Shown piece after piece: positions 16,301-24,512 of a stretch of DNA of 50,281 nt. How positions within the stretch are numbered: the first letter of the stretch is position 1; every line of letters starts with the position of its first letter. Source of the stretch: DSUN01 sp035527715. GTDB lineage: Bacteria > Planctomycetota > PUPC01 > DSUN01. The stretch is from positions 1 through 50,281 of the forward strand of contig DATKZY010000010.1 in NCBI GenBank assembly GCA_035527715.1. Direction: 5' to 3'. Under the pieces are notes generated by a model. That model worked only from the letters and a program-made list of their open reading frames with translations, had not been told where the DNA came from and did not search any database. The position numbers and the translations under genes are program-made.

Positions 16301-17521
16301 ATGTTGCCCGACACCCATGGCCACTTCGGCCCGTACGGCGGGATGTTCGTGCCCGAGACGCTCATGCCCGCGCTCAAAGAGGTCGAGGCGGCCTACCTCG
16401 CGGCGAGGGACGACGCGGCGTTCCAGGAGGAGATGAGCTACTACCTCCACGACTACGCGGGCCGCCCGACGCCGCTCTACTTCGCCGAGCGGCTGACGCG
16501 CCGCCTCGGCGGGGCAAAGGTCTACCTCAAGCGCGAAGACCTGTTGCACACGGGCGCACACAAGATCAACAACACCATCGGCCAGGCGCTCCTGGCCCGG
16601 CGGATGGCCAAGGGGCGCGTGATCGCCGAGACGGGGGCCGGCCAGCACGGCGTGGCCACGGCGACGGCGGCGGCGCTCTTCGGCCTCGAATGCGTGGTCT
16701 ACATGGGCGCGGTGGACATGCGCCGCCAGGCCCTCAACGTGTTTCGCATGCGGCAGATGGGCGCCGAGGTCCGCGAGGTCACGAGCGGCTCGCAGACGCT
16801 CAAGGACGCCATCAACGAGGCGATGCGCGACTGGGTGACGAACGTGCGGAGCACCCACTACTGCTTCGGCTCCGTGTCGGGCGTCCACCCGTTCCCGATG
16901 ATCGTGCGGGACTTCCAGAGCGTGATCGGGCGCGAGACGCGGCGGCAGATTCTCGCGAAGGAGGGGCGGCTGCCCGACGTGCTCGTGGCCTGTGTGGGCG
17001 GCGGGAGCAACTCGATCGGGCTGTGGCACGAGTTCGTCGGCGAGCCGTCGGTCGAGCTGGTCGGCGTCGAGGCGGGCGGCGAGGGCATCGCCTCGGGGCG
17101 CCACGCGGCGCGCTTCGCCGAGCGCACGGTCGGCGTGCTCCACGGCTCGCGCAGCTACGTGCTCCAGGCGAACGAGGGGCAGATTCGCGAGACGCACTCG
17201 GTGTCGGCCGGGCTCGACTACCCAGGCGTCGGCCCCGAGCACAGCCAGCTTCACGACACCGGCCGCGCGCGCTACACCTCGGCAACGGACGCGGAGGCCC
17301 TTGCGGCATTCCAGGTGCTCAGCCGCCTCGAGGGCATCATCCCCGCGCTCGAGAGCGCGCACGCCGTGGCCGAGGCCATCAAGCTGGCGCCCACGCTGGC
17401 ACCCGACAAGCTCATGGTCATCAACCTCTCCGGCCGCGGCGACAAGGATGTGCAGACCGTGGCGGAGATCCTGGAGAAGGGAGAAGCCAGTCGGCAGTCG
17501 GCAGGACGCAGTCGGCAGTAG
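16301..17521 (+). CDS. trpB: Tryptophan synthase beta chain
   Basis: This 406-residue enzyme makes tryptophan from indole and serine using PLP. Lys88 in HTGAHKINNT is the PLP lysine, ETGAGQHGVA is the catalytic loop, CVGGGSNSIG binds the PLP phosphate, and GLDYPGVGPEHS and SGRGDKD are conserved. ATG 16301 has GGAGG nine bases upstream; TTG 16295 is a less likely start. After the family's normal end (near AEILEKGE) the protein continues with SRQSAGRSRQ. That tail is encoded by an AGTCGGCAGT repeat tract, so the native stop seems to have been replaced by a repeat. trpA follows after 50 bases. Confidence 0.96.
   Translation: MLPDTHGHFGPYGGMFVPETLMPALKEVEAAYLAARDDAAFQEEMSYYLHDYAGRPTPLYFAERLTRRLGGAKVYLKREDLLHTGAHKINNTIGQALLARRMAKGRVIAETGAGQHGVATATAAALFGLECVVYMGAVDMRRQALNVFRMRQMGAEVREVTSGSQTLKDAINEAMRDWVTNVRSTHYCFGSVSGVHPFPMIVRDFQSVIGRETRRQILAKEGRLPDVLVACVGGGSNSIGLWHEFVGEPSVELVGVEAGGEGIASGRHAARFAERTVGVLHGSRSYVLQANEGQIRETHSVSAGLDYPGVGPEHSQLHDTGRARYTSATDAEALAAFQVLSRLEGIIPALESAHAVAEAIKLAPTLAPDKLMVINLSGRGDKDVQTVAEILEKGEASRQSAGRSRQ
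17487..17521 (+). repeat. AGTCGGCAGT repeat tract overlapping the trpB end
   Basis: Three imperfect copies of AGTCGGCAGT run to the trpB stop codon and encode its last residues. The same tract occurs at 20477-20506. Immediately after, 17538-17570 carries GTCCCATA-type repeats that reappear in inverted form near 48490-48530. Confidence 0.7.
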
Positions 17522-17571
17522 CCGTGCGGCCGCGTCCCGTAGGTCCCATATGTCCCATAGGCCCCATTCCC

Positions 17572-18384
17572 ATGAACCGCATTGACGCCCTCTACCAGCG
17601 CACCCGCAGCACCCACGGCTTCGCCCTCAACGTGTACCTGTGCGCGGGCAGCCCGTCGCTCGATGCCACCGAGGCGCTGATCCTCGAGATGGAGCGGCGG
17701 GGCGTGGACGCCATCGAGCTGGGCATGCCCTTCTCGGACCCCGTGGCGGACGGCCCGGACCTCCAGCCGGCCCACGCCCGCGGCGTGGCCGCCGGCATCA
17801 CGCTGGGCGACGTGCTCGACCTCGTGCGCCGCGTGCGGCGGCGGAGCCAGGTGCCCATCGCCCTGATGTCCTACTACAACCCGATTCACTACCGCGGCCC
17901 GGCGAGGCTGGTGGCGGAGGCGGCGGAGGCGGGGGTTGACGGGCTGATCGTGCCCGACCTGCCGCCCGACGAGGCGGCCGAGCTGATTGCCGCGGGCCGC
18001 GAGCACGACGTGAAGACGGTCTTCTTCGTCGCCCCCACGAGCACGCCCGACCGCGTGGCTATCGTGAACCGCTCGGCCACGGGCTTCATCTACTGCATCT
18101 CGGTCACCGGCGTCACCGGGGCGCGGACCAAACTCCCGCCCGAGCTGGCCACACAACTCCGCGGCCTCCGCCGGACCACGGACAAGCCGCTCGTGGTCGG
18201 CTTCGGCGTCTCGACGCCTGAACACGTCGCGGCCATGGCCGAGGTGGCCGACGGCTGTATCGTCGGCAGCGCGGTCGCCCGCGTCATCGAGGCCCGCCTC
18301 GGCGAGCCCCTGGACGCGCTTCTCCACGCGGTCGGCGACTTCATCGAGCCCCTCGCCCGAGCCGCCCATCGGTCCCGATCATGA
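17572..18384 (+). CDS. trpA: Tryptophan synthase alpha chain
   Basis: This 270-residue TIM-barrel subunit cleaves indole-3-glycerol phosphate to indole for channelling to TrpB. Glu49 (DAIELG) and Asp60 (DPVADGP) align with the two catalytic acids. GLIVPDLPPDE, GFIYCISVTGVTGAR and VVGFGVSTPEH are family motifs. No Shine-Dalgarno is visible before the ATG, which follows a GTCCCATA repeat stretch, so initiation may depend on coupling to trpB. Its stop overlaps the next gene's ATG (18381-18384). Other trp genes are not in the window. Confidence 0.96.
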   Translation: MNRIDALYQRTRSTHGFALNVYLCAGSPSLDATEALILEMERRGVDAIELGMPFSDPVADGPDLQPAHARGVAAGITLGDVLDLVRRVRRRSQVPIALMSYYNPIHYRGPARLVAEAAEAGVDGLIVPDLPPDEAAELIAAGREHDVKTVFFVAPTSTPDRVAIVNRSATGFIYCISVTGVTGARTKLPPELATQLRGLRRTTDKPLVVGFGVSTPEHVAAMAEVADGCIVGSAVARVIEARLGEPLDALLHAVGDFIEPLARAAHRSRS

Positions 18385-19049
18385 TGCCTCCCCTGCCCAA
18401 TCTCCCGACCGCTCGGCGCACCCGCCGGAGGCGTCCGGGCCGAAGCCCCTGGCGCAGGCTCGTCGAGTGGCGGCCCGACCTCACGTGGCTCACGGGCCGC
18501 TCGCGGCGCGCGCAGCGCAACCGCTTCTTCGTCCTCGGCGGCATCGCGCTCGTGCTGGGCATCGCCGTCGCCTGCTCGGTCATCGGGACCTCGCGGCGCG
18601 AGCGGAGCTGGCGCGTCCTGGCCGAGCGCCACGCGCGGGCGACCGGGCTGGACCCTGCCCTGGTGAAGGCCGTCATCCGCGCGGAAAGCGCGGGCAACCC
18701 CTGGGCCGTCTCGCGCTCAGGCGCCCGCGGCCTCATGCAGCTCATGGCCCCCACCGCCAGGGAGATGGCCGAGAAGAACAGCATCCGCTACCGCGGCCCG
18801 GACGACCTGTTCGACCCGGACCTTAACGTGCGGCTGGGCACGCTGTACCTCGCGTGGCTGCGGAAGGTGTTCCGCGACGATGCCTGGCTCTACATCGCCG
18901 CCTACAACGCCGGCCCGGGCCGGGTCGAGCGGCTGCGGCTCCAGAACCCCGAGCTGTCGTCGGAGGACCTCATCCGCGCCTGCGCCCCCGCCGAGACCCG
19001 CGCCTACGTGCCCACCGTGCTGCGCTACTGGCGGGCCGAAGCTCGCTAG
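18381..19049 (+). CDS. Membrane-anchored lytic transglycosylase (SLT family)
   Basis: This 222-residue protein has a basic N-terminus, one membrane helix (about 49-68) and a C-terminal SLT/lysozyme-like domain. The catalytic glutamate is Glu102 in IRAESAGNPWAVS, followed by SGARGLMQLM and the AYNAGPGRV motif. Such enzymes cleave peptidoglycan glycan strands to 1,6-anhydro products in the periplasm. Translation is coupled to trpA by an ATGA overlap, an odd pairing of biosynthesis with wall remodelling. Its stop codon shares the palindrome CTAG (19046-19049) with the convergent glycosyltransferase gene. Confidence 0.92.
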   Translation: MMPPLPNLPTARRTRRRRPGRSPWRRLVEWRPDLTWLTGRSRRAQRNRFFVLGGIALVLGIAVACSVIGTSRRERSWRVLAERHARATGLDPALVKAVIRAESAGNPWAVSRSGARGLMQLMAPTAREMAEKNSIRYRGPDDLFDPDLNVRLGTLYLAWLRKVFRDDAWLYIAAYNAGPGRVERLRLQNPELSSEDLIRACAPAETRAYVPTVLRYWRAEAR

Positions 19050-20464
19050 TCGTTGAACAGGCGGGGATACAGGCGCGCAGCGATGACGAGGAAGAGCGCC
19101 GTGCGCGCGATCACGGTGGCGTGCAGCAGCAACGAATCGGCCACGACCATCCCGGGCCGGCCGTGGACGAACATCGTCCACACGGGCATCTCGAGGAAGA
19201 CCACAACCGTCAGCAGCAAGGCCCACAAGCCCCCCTCGGCCACGGGGAAGGTGATGAGCACCAGCGGGATGAGGTAGAGGACAAACTGCGGGCTCCACCC
19301 CTTGGTGTAGAAGAAGAGCAGGAACATCGTGAAGGCCGCCAGGTAGAGGCGGCGCCGCGGCGGCAGGGCCGACGGCAGGCGGGCGAACGTGACGAGGTAG
19401 AAGAGCGCCAGGGCGACCCCCACGCCGCCGTAGACCCACCAGTAGGTCTCCCCCGTCCTCGGCGCAGAGTCGAGGAACTTCAGTTTCGTGGCGAAGTGGG
19501 CGGCGACGTGGTAGAAGTGGGTCCGCCGCGCCACGGGCGGCCCCGAGCCGAAGATTTCGGGGGGCGCGCTCTTGAGCAACTCCTCGGCGCGGGGACCGAC
19601 GCCGAAGCCCGATTCCTCCTGGAAGAAGGCGGGGGTCTGGTCCTGCGGGCCGGGGCCGACGTAGCCGAACTCGCGGCGGCCGTCGAGCAGCGCCCACACG
19701 GTGCCCCAGGGCGGGCGCTTGGCCGTGCACTCGAAGGAGAGCGCGAGCCAGGGCCGGCCGCCGAGGAGAAACGGCGCCGACAGCCCGGCCACGGTCAGGG
19801 CCAGCGCCCCAATGGCCACGAGGCGCCAGCGCCACCGCGCGTCGCACTTCAGCAGCGCCGGCAGCACGCCGATGGGCAACAGCTTGGCCATGAAGCCGCC
19901 CGCCACCACCACCGCGCCCCACACCGGGCTGCTGTAGGCCGCCAGAAACACGCTCACCAGCATCAGGAAGACCGGGAACGCCTCGACGTAGCTCAGCGAG
20001 ACGAACCCCGTGGAGAACAGCGCCACGTAGACCCAGCACGCGCGCACGGCCGGCTTCGGGCCGCGAAGCATCCTGGCCAGCGTGTACACCAGGTGCAGGA
20101 TCGCCAGTTCCCACACGACCGAGGCGACCTGCACGGTGCGGACCAGGCAGGTGCTCTCCCAGAGGGGCGAGCCCCGGCCGCACACGGCCAGCGCCACCCA
20201 CCGCAGCGCCACGATCAGGTAGGCCTGCACCGGCAGGTACTCGTACCAGTAGTCCAGAAACGGGTAGACCCCCTGCCCCTGGAGCCAGGCGAAGGGGGTG
20301 AAGAACAGCGCCACATCGCTGTGCCGCGGCTCGAACCACCAGATGCTCATCAGGCGGGCGGTGACGAACAGGCCGGCGAGGAGCCACAGCTCGCGCCGCG
20401 TCTCGCGCGGCAGCGGCACCTCGACCCGCTCGGTGGTGTAGTGTTCTCTGGGGGTGGGGCTCAT
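19046..20464 (-). CDS. Polytopic GT-C-type glycosyltransferase (DUF2029/GT87-like)
   Basis: The 472-residue protein has about ten hydrophobic helices. An early luminal loop with HSDVALFF and YPFLDYWYEYLPV resembles the acidic and EYPP-type motifs of DUF2029/GT87 polyprenyl-phosphate-mannose-dependent transferases. It probably transfers a sugar from a lipid carrier outside the cytoplasm; donor and acceptor are unknown. The ATG at 20464 follows AAGAGG. Longer upstream starts run through repeat DNA and are rejected. Confidence 0.7.
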   Translation of the reverse strand: MSPTPREHYTTERVEVPLPRETRRELWLLAGLFVTARLMSIWWFEPRHSDVALFFTPFAWLQGQGVYPFLDYWYEYLPVQAYLIVALRWVALAVCGRGSPLWESTCLVRTVQVASVVWELAILHLVYTLARMLRGPKPAVRACWVYVALFSTGFVSLSYVEAFPVFLMLVSVFLAAYSSPVWGAVVVAGGFMAKLLPIGVLPALLKCDARWRWRLVAIGALALTVAGLSAPFLLGGRPWLALSFECTAKRPPWGTVWALLDGRREFGYVGPGPQDQTPAFFQEESGFGVGPRAEELLKSAPPEIFGSGPPVARRTHFYHVAAHFATKLKFLDSAPRTGETYWWVYGGVGVALALFYLVTFARLPSALPPRRRLYLAAFTMFLLFFYTKGWSPQFVLYLIPLVLITFPVAEGGLWALLLTVVVFLEMPVWTMFVHGRPGMVVADSLLLHATVIARTALFLVIAARLYPRLFND

Positions 20465-20476
20465 CGGCGGCCTCTT

Positions 20477-20590
20477 CAGTCGGCAGTCGGCAGTAAGCAG
20501 TCGGCATTGGCCCAAGGTGGCGGACACAGGCGAGATGCCTGTGCCACCGTTCAGGGAGGGCGGGTGGCACAGGCTTCCAGCCTGTGGTGC
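20477..20590. repeat. Repeat block: AGTCGGCAGT tract and GGCACAGGC palindromes
   Basis: From 20477 to 20506 is an AGTCGGCAGT tract like the one at the trpB end. From about 20516 two palindromes follow: GGTGGCGGACACAGGC paired with GCCTGTGCCACC, and GGTGGCACAGGC paired with GCCTGTGG. The block fills the space between two minus-strand genes and could form hairpins in the readthrough transcript. Confidence 0.6.
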
Positions 20591-20591
20591 T

Positions 20592-21347
20592 TCACAGGCA
20601 CACGCGGTCGCCGCCGCTCTTCTTGGCGCGGTACATGGCTTCGTCGGCGGCGCGGACCAACGCCTCCCGCGTCTCGCCACTGGCGGGGTGGCTGGCCACG
20701 CCCATCGAGAAGCCCACGAAGTCGATCCGCTCGCCGCCCGGCGAGGTGAAGTCGAGCGCGGTCAGCTTGGTCCGCAGGCGCTCGGCGGCGATGAGGGCGC
20801 CCGAGGCATCCGTGTGGGGCAGGACGAGGAGGAACTCGTCGCCGCCGAGCCGGCCGATGAAGTCCTCGCCGCGCACGTGCCCGCGAATCGTCTCGCAAAC
20901 CCGTCGCAGCACCTGGTTCCCCGCCTCGTGGCCATACGTGTCGTTGACGAGCTTGAAGCCGTCGAGGTCGAGGTAAACGAGCGACACGGGGAAGCCGTGG
21001 CGCCGGGCGCGCTGGAGCTCTTCGCCGAGGCGCTGCTCGAGGTAGCGGTAGTTGAACACCTCGGTCAACTCGTCCACGAACGTCATCTGCTCGATCTTCT
21101 CGCGGGTGTCGTGGCGCATGCGGCGCAGGCAGTAGAGCTGTCCCACGCACAGGGCGATGCAGAAGGCGGCGAAGAAGCACAGGCTGACGAACTCCGTGGG
21201 CAGCATGGGCTCGGTGAGGACGAAGACGCGCACGGCCATGTAGGCCAGGATGCATGCGGTGAGGAGGAGCAGGAGGACCAGGACCACCCGCAGGTTGGCG
21301 TGGAGCGAATGCAGCTCCTTGAGTCGGAAGGCGAATTTCTTGCTCAT
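20592..21347 (-). CDS. Membrane diguanylate cyclase (GGDEF) with inhibitory site
   Basis: This 251-residue protein has two N-terminal membrane helices (about 20-39 and 52-73) and a GGDEF domain. The active motif GGDEF is intact at 168-172, and RGED at 159-162 sits exactly five residues upstream, the canonical RxxD product-inhibition site. YLDLDGFKLVND binds metal and nucleotide. It should make cyclic di-GMP from two GTP. No periplasmic sensor domain exists beyond a short loop, so the input signal is unclear. I prefer ATG 21347 to the TTG at 21359. It lies 15 bases after tyrA and may be cotranscribed. Confidence 0.93.
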   Translation of the reverse strand: MSKKFAFRLKELHSLHANLRVVLVLLLLLTACILAYMAVRVFVLTEPMLPTEFVSLCFFAAFCIALCVGQLYCLRRMRHDTREKIEQMTFVDELTEVFNYRYLEQRLGEELQRARRHGFPVSLVYLDLDGFKLVNDTYGHEAGNQVLRRVCETIRGHVRGEDFIGRLGGDEFLLVLPHTDASGALIAAERLRTKLTALDFTSPGGERIDFVGFSMGVASHPASGETREALVRAADEAMYRAKKSGGDRVCL

Positions 21348-21362
21348 CGTCGCAGGCAACCC

Positions 21363-22238
21363 CTAGGAACGCAGGTGACGGTCGCGGACGGCCTTGGCGC
21401 TTTCGAGCCAGGCCAGGAGTTCGGCTTCGGAGCCGTCGGACAGGATGCGTCGGAGCGTGCGGGCCTGGTGATCGAAGCGGGCGAGGGCGTCGAGGAGGCG
21501 CTCGCGGTTCTGGAGGCACACGTCGGCCCACAGGCGCGGGTCGCCCGAGGCCACGCGCGTCGTGTCGCGGAACCCCGGCCCGGCGCACGCGAGGGCCTCC
21601 GGCGAGAGCGTGTTCACGAGGGCGGCGGCGACCAGGTGCGGCAGGTGGCTGGCGAGGGCCAGCAAGCGGTCGTGCTCGGCAGGGTCGAGCCGACGCACGC
21701 GCGCGCCCACGGCCTGCCACAACTCGCCCACCGCGGCCAGGGCCAGCGGGTCGGTGCGGGGCGTCGGCGTCACGAAGCACACGGCGCCGGCGAAGAGGCC
21801 GGGGGCCGCCTCGTCCACCCCCCGCTTCTCCGAGCCGGCCATCGGGTGCGAGCCGACGTACCGGAGCCGTCCGCCGGTCACCTGCTCCAGCGCCCCGACC
21901 AGTTGGGCTTTGGTGCTCCCGACGTCGGTCATCAGCGCCCCACGGGGCACGGCGTCGGCCGCCGCGCGCGCCAGCTCCACCATCACCCCCACGGGCGTGG
22001 CCAGCACCACCAGCTCGGCCTCGGCCACCCCGGCCCGGATGTCGAGTGTCCCCTCGTCAATCGCGCCCATGGCCACCGCGCGGTCGAGCGACGCCTGGCG
22101 CCGTCCCACCCCCACCACGCGCCGCGCGAGCTGCCGCTGCCGCAGCGCGAGCCCCAGCGAGCCCCCGATCAGCCCCACCCCCACGATCGCCACGGAGCGA
22201 AACGGCAGCACCCCCGAGACCGGCTCAGCCGTGTTCAC
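21363..22238 (-). CDS. tyrA: Prephenate dehydrogenase
   Basis: This 291-residue enzyme of tyrosine biosynthesis oxidatively decarboxylates prephenate with NAD(P)+. The Rossmann motif GVGLIGGS is at 20-27, TDVGSTK near 104-110, and GSHPMAGSEKRG (His131) is the substrate-site signature. HLPHLVAAAL and GPGFRDTTRVA are typical of the helical domain. No ACT domain is present, so it probably lacks tyrosine feedback through ACT. I use GTG 22238; GTG 22274 in the same frame, behind GCGGA, is an alternative. A promoter is at 22288-22316. Confidence 0.93.
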   Translation of the reverse strand: MNTAEPVSGVLPFRSVAIVGVGLIGGSLGLALRQRQLARRVVGVGRRQASLDRAVAMGAIDEGTLDIRAGVAEAELVVLATPVGVMVELARAAADAVPRGALMTDVGSTKAQLVGALEQVTGGRLRYVGSHPMAGSEKRGVDEAAPGLFAGAVCFVTPTPRTDPLALAAVGELWQAVGARVRRLDPAEHDRLLALASHLPHLVAAALVNTLSPEALACAGPGFRDTTRVASGDPRLWADVCLQNRERLLDALARFDHQARTLRRILSDGSEAELLAWLESAKAVRDRHLRS

Positions 22239-22287
22239 CCGCGCGCTCTCTAACCGGTGTTCCAGCGGCACTCCGCAGACGGCGCGG

Positions 22288-22316
22288 AGTGTACCAGATG
22301 GCCATGTGGGTGTCAA
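22288..22316 (-). promoter_or_regulatory. Sigma-70-type promoter for tyrA
   Basis: On the minus strand, the consensus TTGACA (22311-22316) and TACACT (22288-22293) are 17 bases apart. The predicted start near 22281 gives a leader of about 43 bases to GTG 22238. Confidence 0.65.
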
Positions 22317-22332
22317 ATGGCGGTCCGGGGGA

Positions 22333-22512
22333 GAGTACGGCCCCCAATCCTGGCAACCAGCCGGTTCTCCCATCGTCCTCGTCCCTCGTCCTCGTCCTTC
22401 GTCCTCGATTCCCCTGGCTTGAGGAGAGAAGAGTCGAGAACGAGGACGACGGACGAGGACGAGCACGAGAAGATGGGAAAGGAGGTGGTTACCATAAGTG
22501 GGGGCCATACTC
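22333..22512. repeat. Long imperfect hairpin element with GTCCTCGTC/GACGAGGAC arms
   Basis: GAGTACGGCCCCCA (22333-22346) pairs with TGGGGGCCATACTC (22499-22512). The arms continue through TGGCAACCA / TGGTTACCA, TTCTCCCATC / GATGGGAAAG, and long GTCCTCGTC / GACGAGGAC tracts toward a centre near 22410-22430. The roughly 180-bp structure lies between the divergent tyrA and kinase promoters and contains no credible gene. Related tracts occur at 945, 10131-10160, 33829-33912 and 36640-36678. Confidence 0.65.
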
Positions 22513-22528
22513 GTCAGCCCCCCCCACC

Positions 22529-22557
22529 TTGACCGGGCGCCCGGGATTTGGTAACAT
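22529..22557 (+). promoter_or_regulatory. Sigma-70-type promoter for the kinase-accA unit
   Basis: TTGACC (22529-22534) and TAACAT (22552-22557) have a 17-base spacer. Initiation near 22564 would leave a leader of about 47 bases before the kinase ATG at 22611. Confidence 0.55.
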
Positions 22558-22610
22558 CGCGTTCTGTGGGGGAAGCCTCGCCTGAGTCGGGCTTCGGCAG
22601 GTGGTGGGAT

Positions 22611-23468
22611 ATGCCCGTATCGTTGAGCGCTGACCTGTACCGGGTCGAGACGATTATCTGGACGGGGGAGACCGCCGAGATCTGCCGCGCGATGGCGCCG
22701 AACGGGAAGGTGGTGGCTCTGAAGCGGCTGCGGGCCGACAAGCTGCGCGAGTGGGCCGCCGTGCGCTCGCTGCGCCGCGAGGCGCACATGGCCATCGGCC
22801 TCAGCCATCCCAACGTCGTCGAGGTCGCCGAGTTCGTCCCGGGCCCGCCCTTCCCGATCATGGTGATGGAGTTCTTCCCCTGCCGCAACATGAAGGTGCG
22901 GGTGCTCGACCGCAAGGGCGACCCGCTGCTCGCCTCGCGCCTGGAGGACATCCTGCGGCAGATGGCGGCGGGCCTCCATTACGTGCACGAGCGCAACTTC
23001 ATTCACATGGACATCAAGCCGGAGAACTTCCTGGTTTCGGACGAGGGGAGGGTGAAGCTTACGGACTTCGCGCTGGCCACGCGTGCCGCGAAGTCCTGGC
23101 ACCGCTTCCTGCCCGGGGTGCGGCGGATCGCGGGGACGCGGCCCTACATCGCCCCGGAGACCATCCGCCGCAAGCGCCCCGACTTCCGCACCGACATCTA
23201 TTCGTTCGGTGCCACGCTGTTCGAGGTCCTCACGCGGCGCCCGCCGTTCATCTCCGGCAGCCGCGACGAGCTGCTGCGGATGCACCTGCGCGACCCCGCG
23301 CCGTGGCCGTGGACGTTCAACAAGAACCTCACGCGCGACATCAACGACCTCGTCGTGGCCATGCTCCAGAAGGACCCGGCCCGGCGCCCCCAGAGCATGG
23401 GCGAGATCCTGGCGCGCCTGCGGCGCATGCAGATCCACGAGAAGCCCCCCGAGGGAGCCCGACCATGA
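22611..23468 (+). CDS. Ser/Thr protein kinase-like protein with DFA in place of DFG
   Basis: This 285-residue protein is one kinase domain without membrane or sensor regions. VALK (Lys38), RREAH (Glu57), HMDIKPEN (Asp134, Lys136, Asn139), Asp152 and APE (181-183) are present. Two deviations stand out. The glycine-rich loop is degenerate (WTGETAEI instead of GxGxxG), and the activation motif is DFA rather than DFG. The metal-binding Asp and catalytic Asp remain, so activity is possible but atypical. The start at 22611 has GGTGG upstream; an upstream in-frame ATG begins in repeat-derived sequence. The stop overlaps the accA ATG (23465-23468), tying kinase and fatty-acid enzyme expression. Confidence 0.87.
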   Translation: MPVSLSADLYRVETIIWTGETAEICRAMAPNGKVVALKRLRADKLREWAAVRSLRREAHMAIGLSHPNVVEVAEFVPGPPFPIMVMEFFPCRNMKVRVLDRKGDPLLASRLEDILRQMAAGLHYVHERNFIHMDIKPENFLVSDEGRVKLTDFALATRAAKSWHRFLPGVRRIAGTRPYIAPETIRRKRPDFRTDIYSFGATLFEVLTRRPPFISGSRDELLRMHLRDPAPWPWTFNKNLTRDINDLVVAMLQKDPARRPQSMGEILARLRRMQIHEKPPEGARP

Positions 23469-24466
23469 GCGCACCCAGCGGCCTCGACTTCGAACGCCCC
23501 ATTCTCGACCTCGAGCGGAAGATTCAGGAGCTGGCCACCTTCCAGGAGACGAAGGGGGTGGACCTCAGCGAGACGATCGAGCAGCTGCGGGCCGAGCAGC
23601 GCCGCCTCGCCAGCACCATCTACGCCAGCCTCACCCCCTGGCAGGAGGTCCAGGTCGCCCGCCACCGCGACCGGCCGTCCACGATGGACTTCATCGCAAT
23701 GGTCTTCACCCAGTTCATCGAGCTCCACGGCGACCGGCTGTTCCGCGACGACGGGGCCATCGTGTGCGGCTTCGCGCGCCTCGACGGCCGCCGCCTGCTC
23801 GTCATCGGCCACCGCAAGGGCAAGAGCACCCGCGAGAGCGTGGCCTGCAACTGGGGCCTCCCCCACCCCGAGGGCTATCGCAAGGCCATGCACAAGGCCC
23901 GCCTCGCCGAGCGCCTGGGCATCCCCATCGTCATGTTCATCGACACCGCGGGGGCCTACCCCGGCGTCGGCGCCGAGGAGCGCGGCGTGGCCCAGTCGAT
24001 CGCCGAGAACATCGCCGACCTCTCGACCCTGCGCGTGCCCATCCTGTGCGTGATTCTGGGCGAGGGGGCCAGCGGCGGGGCCCTCGGCATCGGCGTCGGC
24101 GACCGCATGCTCATGCTCCAGCACGCCTACTTCTCCGTCATCACGCCCGAGGGCTGCGCCGCCATCCTCTTCCGCTCCAGCGAGAAGAAGGAGGAGGCCG
24201 CCGCCGCACTCCATCTGACGTCCCGCGACATGGTCCAGTTCGGCATCGCCGACGAGGTGGTGCCCGAGCCCGACCTGGCGGCCCACTACCAGCCGCGCGA
24301 GGCCGCCACGTGCCTCAAGGAGGCCCTCATCCGCCACCTCGGCGAGCTGGCCGCCGCCCCCATCGAGGAGCTTCTGGCGAAACGCTACGACAAGTACCGC
24401 CGCCTCGGCCAGTTCCTCGGCGGCGACGCGCACGCCGCGCCCCCAGGACCGGTCCCCGCCCCGTGA
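23465..24466 (+). CDS. accA: Acetyl-CoA carboxylase carboxyltransferase subunit alpha
   Basis: The 333-residue subunit transfers CO2 from carboxybiotin to acetyl-CoA, the committed step of fatty-acid synthesis, together with AccD. The N-terminus is the usual helical region (LDLERKIQELATF). GHRKGKSTRESVACNWGLPH and PEGYRKAMHKARLAERLGIP are AccA signatures, GEGASGGALGIGVGDRMLML is the oxyanion region, and ITPEGCAAILF is conserved. The C-terminus (APPGPVPAP) is short and proline-rich. Its ATG lies within the kinase stop. AccD is not in the window. Confidence 0.95.
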   Translation: MSAPSGLDFERPILDLERKIQELATFQETKGVDLSETIEQLRAEQRRLASTIYASLTPWQEVQVARHRDRPSTMDFIAMVFTQFIELHGDRLFRDDGAIVCGFARLDGRRLLVIGHRKGKSTRESVACNWGLPHPEGYRKAMHKARLAERLGIPIVMFIDTAGAYPGVGAEERGVAQSIAENIADLSTLRVPILCVILGEGASGGALGIGVGDRMLMLQHAYFSVITPEGCAAILFRSSEKKEEAAAALHLTSRDMVQFGIADEVVPEPDLAAHYQPREAATCLKEALIRHLGELAAAPIEELLAKRYDKYRRLGQFLGGDAHAAPPGPVPAP

Positions 24467-24476
24467 CCCCGGTCCG

Positions 24477-24504
24477 AATCTGGAACGTGGAATCTGGAAT
24501 CTGG
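24477..24504 (+). repeat. GGAATCTGG tandem tract before ispF
   Basis: GAATCTGGAACGTGGAATCTGG-like units (three imperfect copies of GGAATCTGG) fill the short gap between accA and ispF and displace any clear ribosome binding site. Confidence 0.5.
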
Positions 24505-24512
24505 GACTTTCC

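Noticed and set aside
17487..17570. Possible CRISPR-like short direct repeats
   Set aside because: AGTCGGCAGT and GTCCCATA units are too short, irregular and without spacers of constant length; no cas gene is present.
19046..19049. CTAG shared by two convergent stop codons as a special signal
   Set aside because: Overlapping stops at CTAG are a simple economy of convergent genes; nothing further distinguishes the site.
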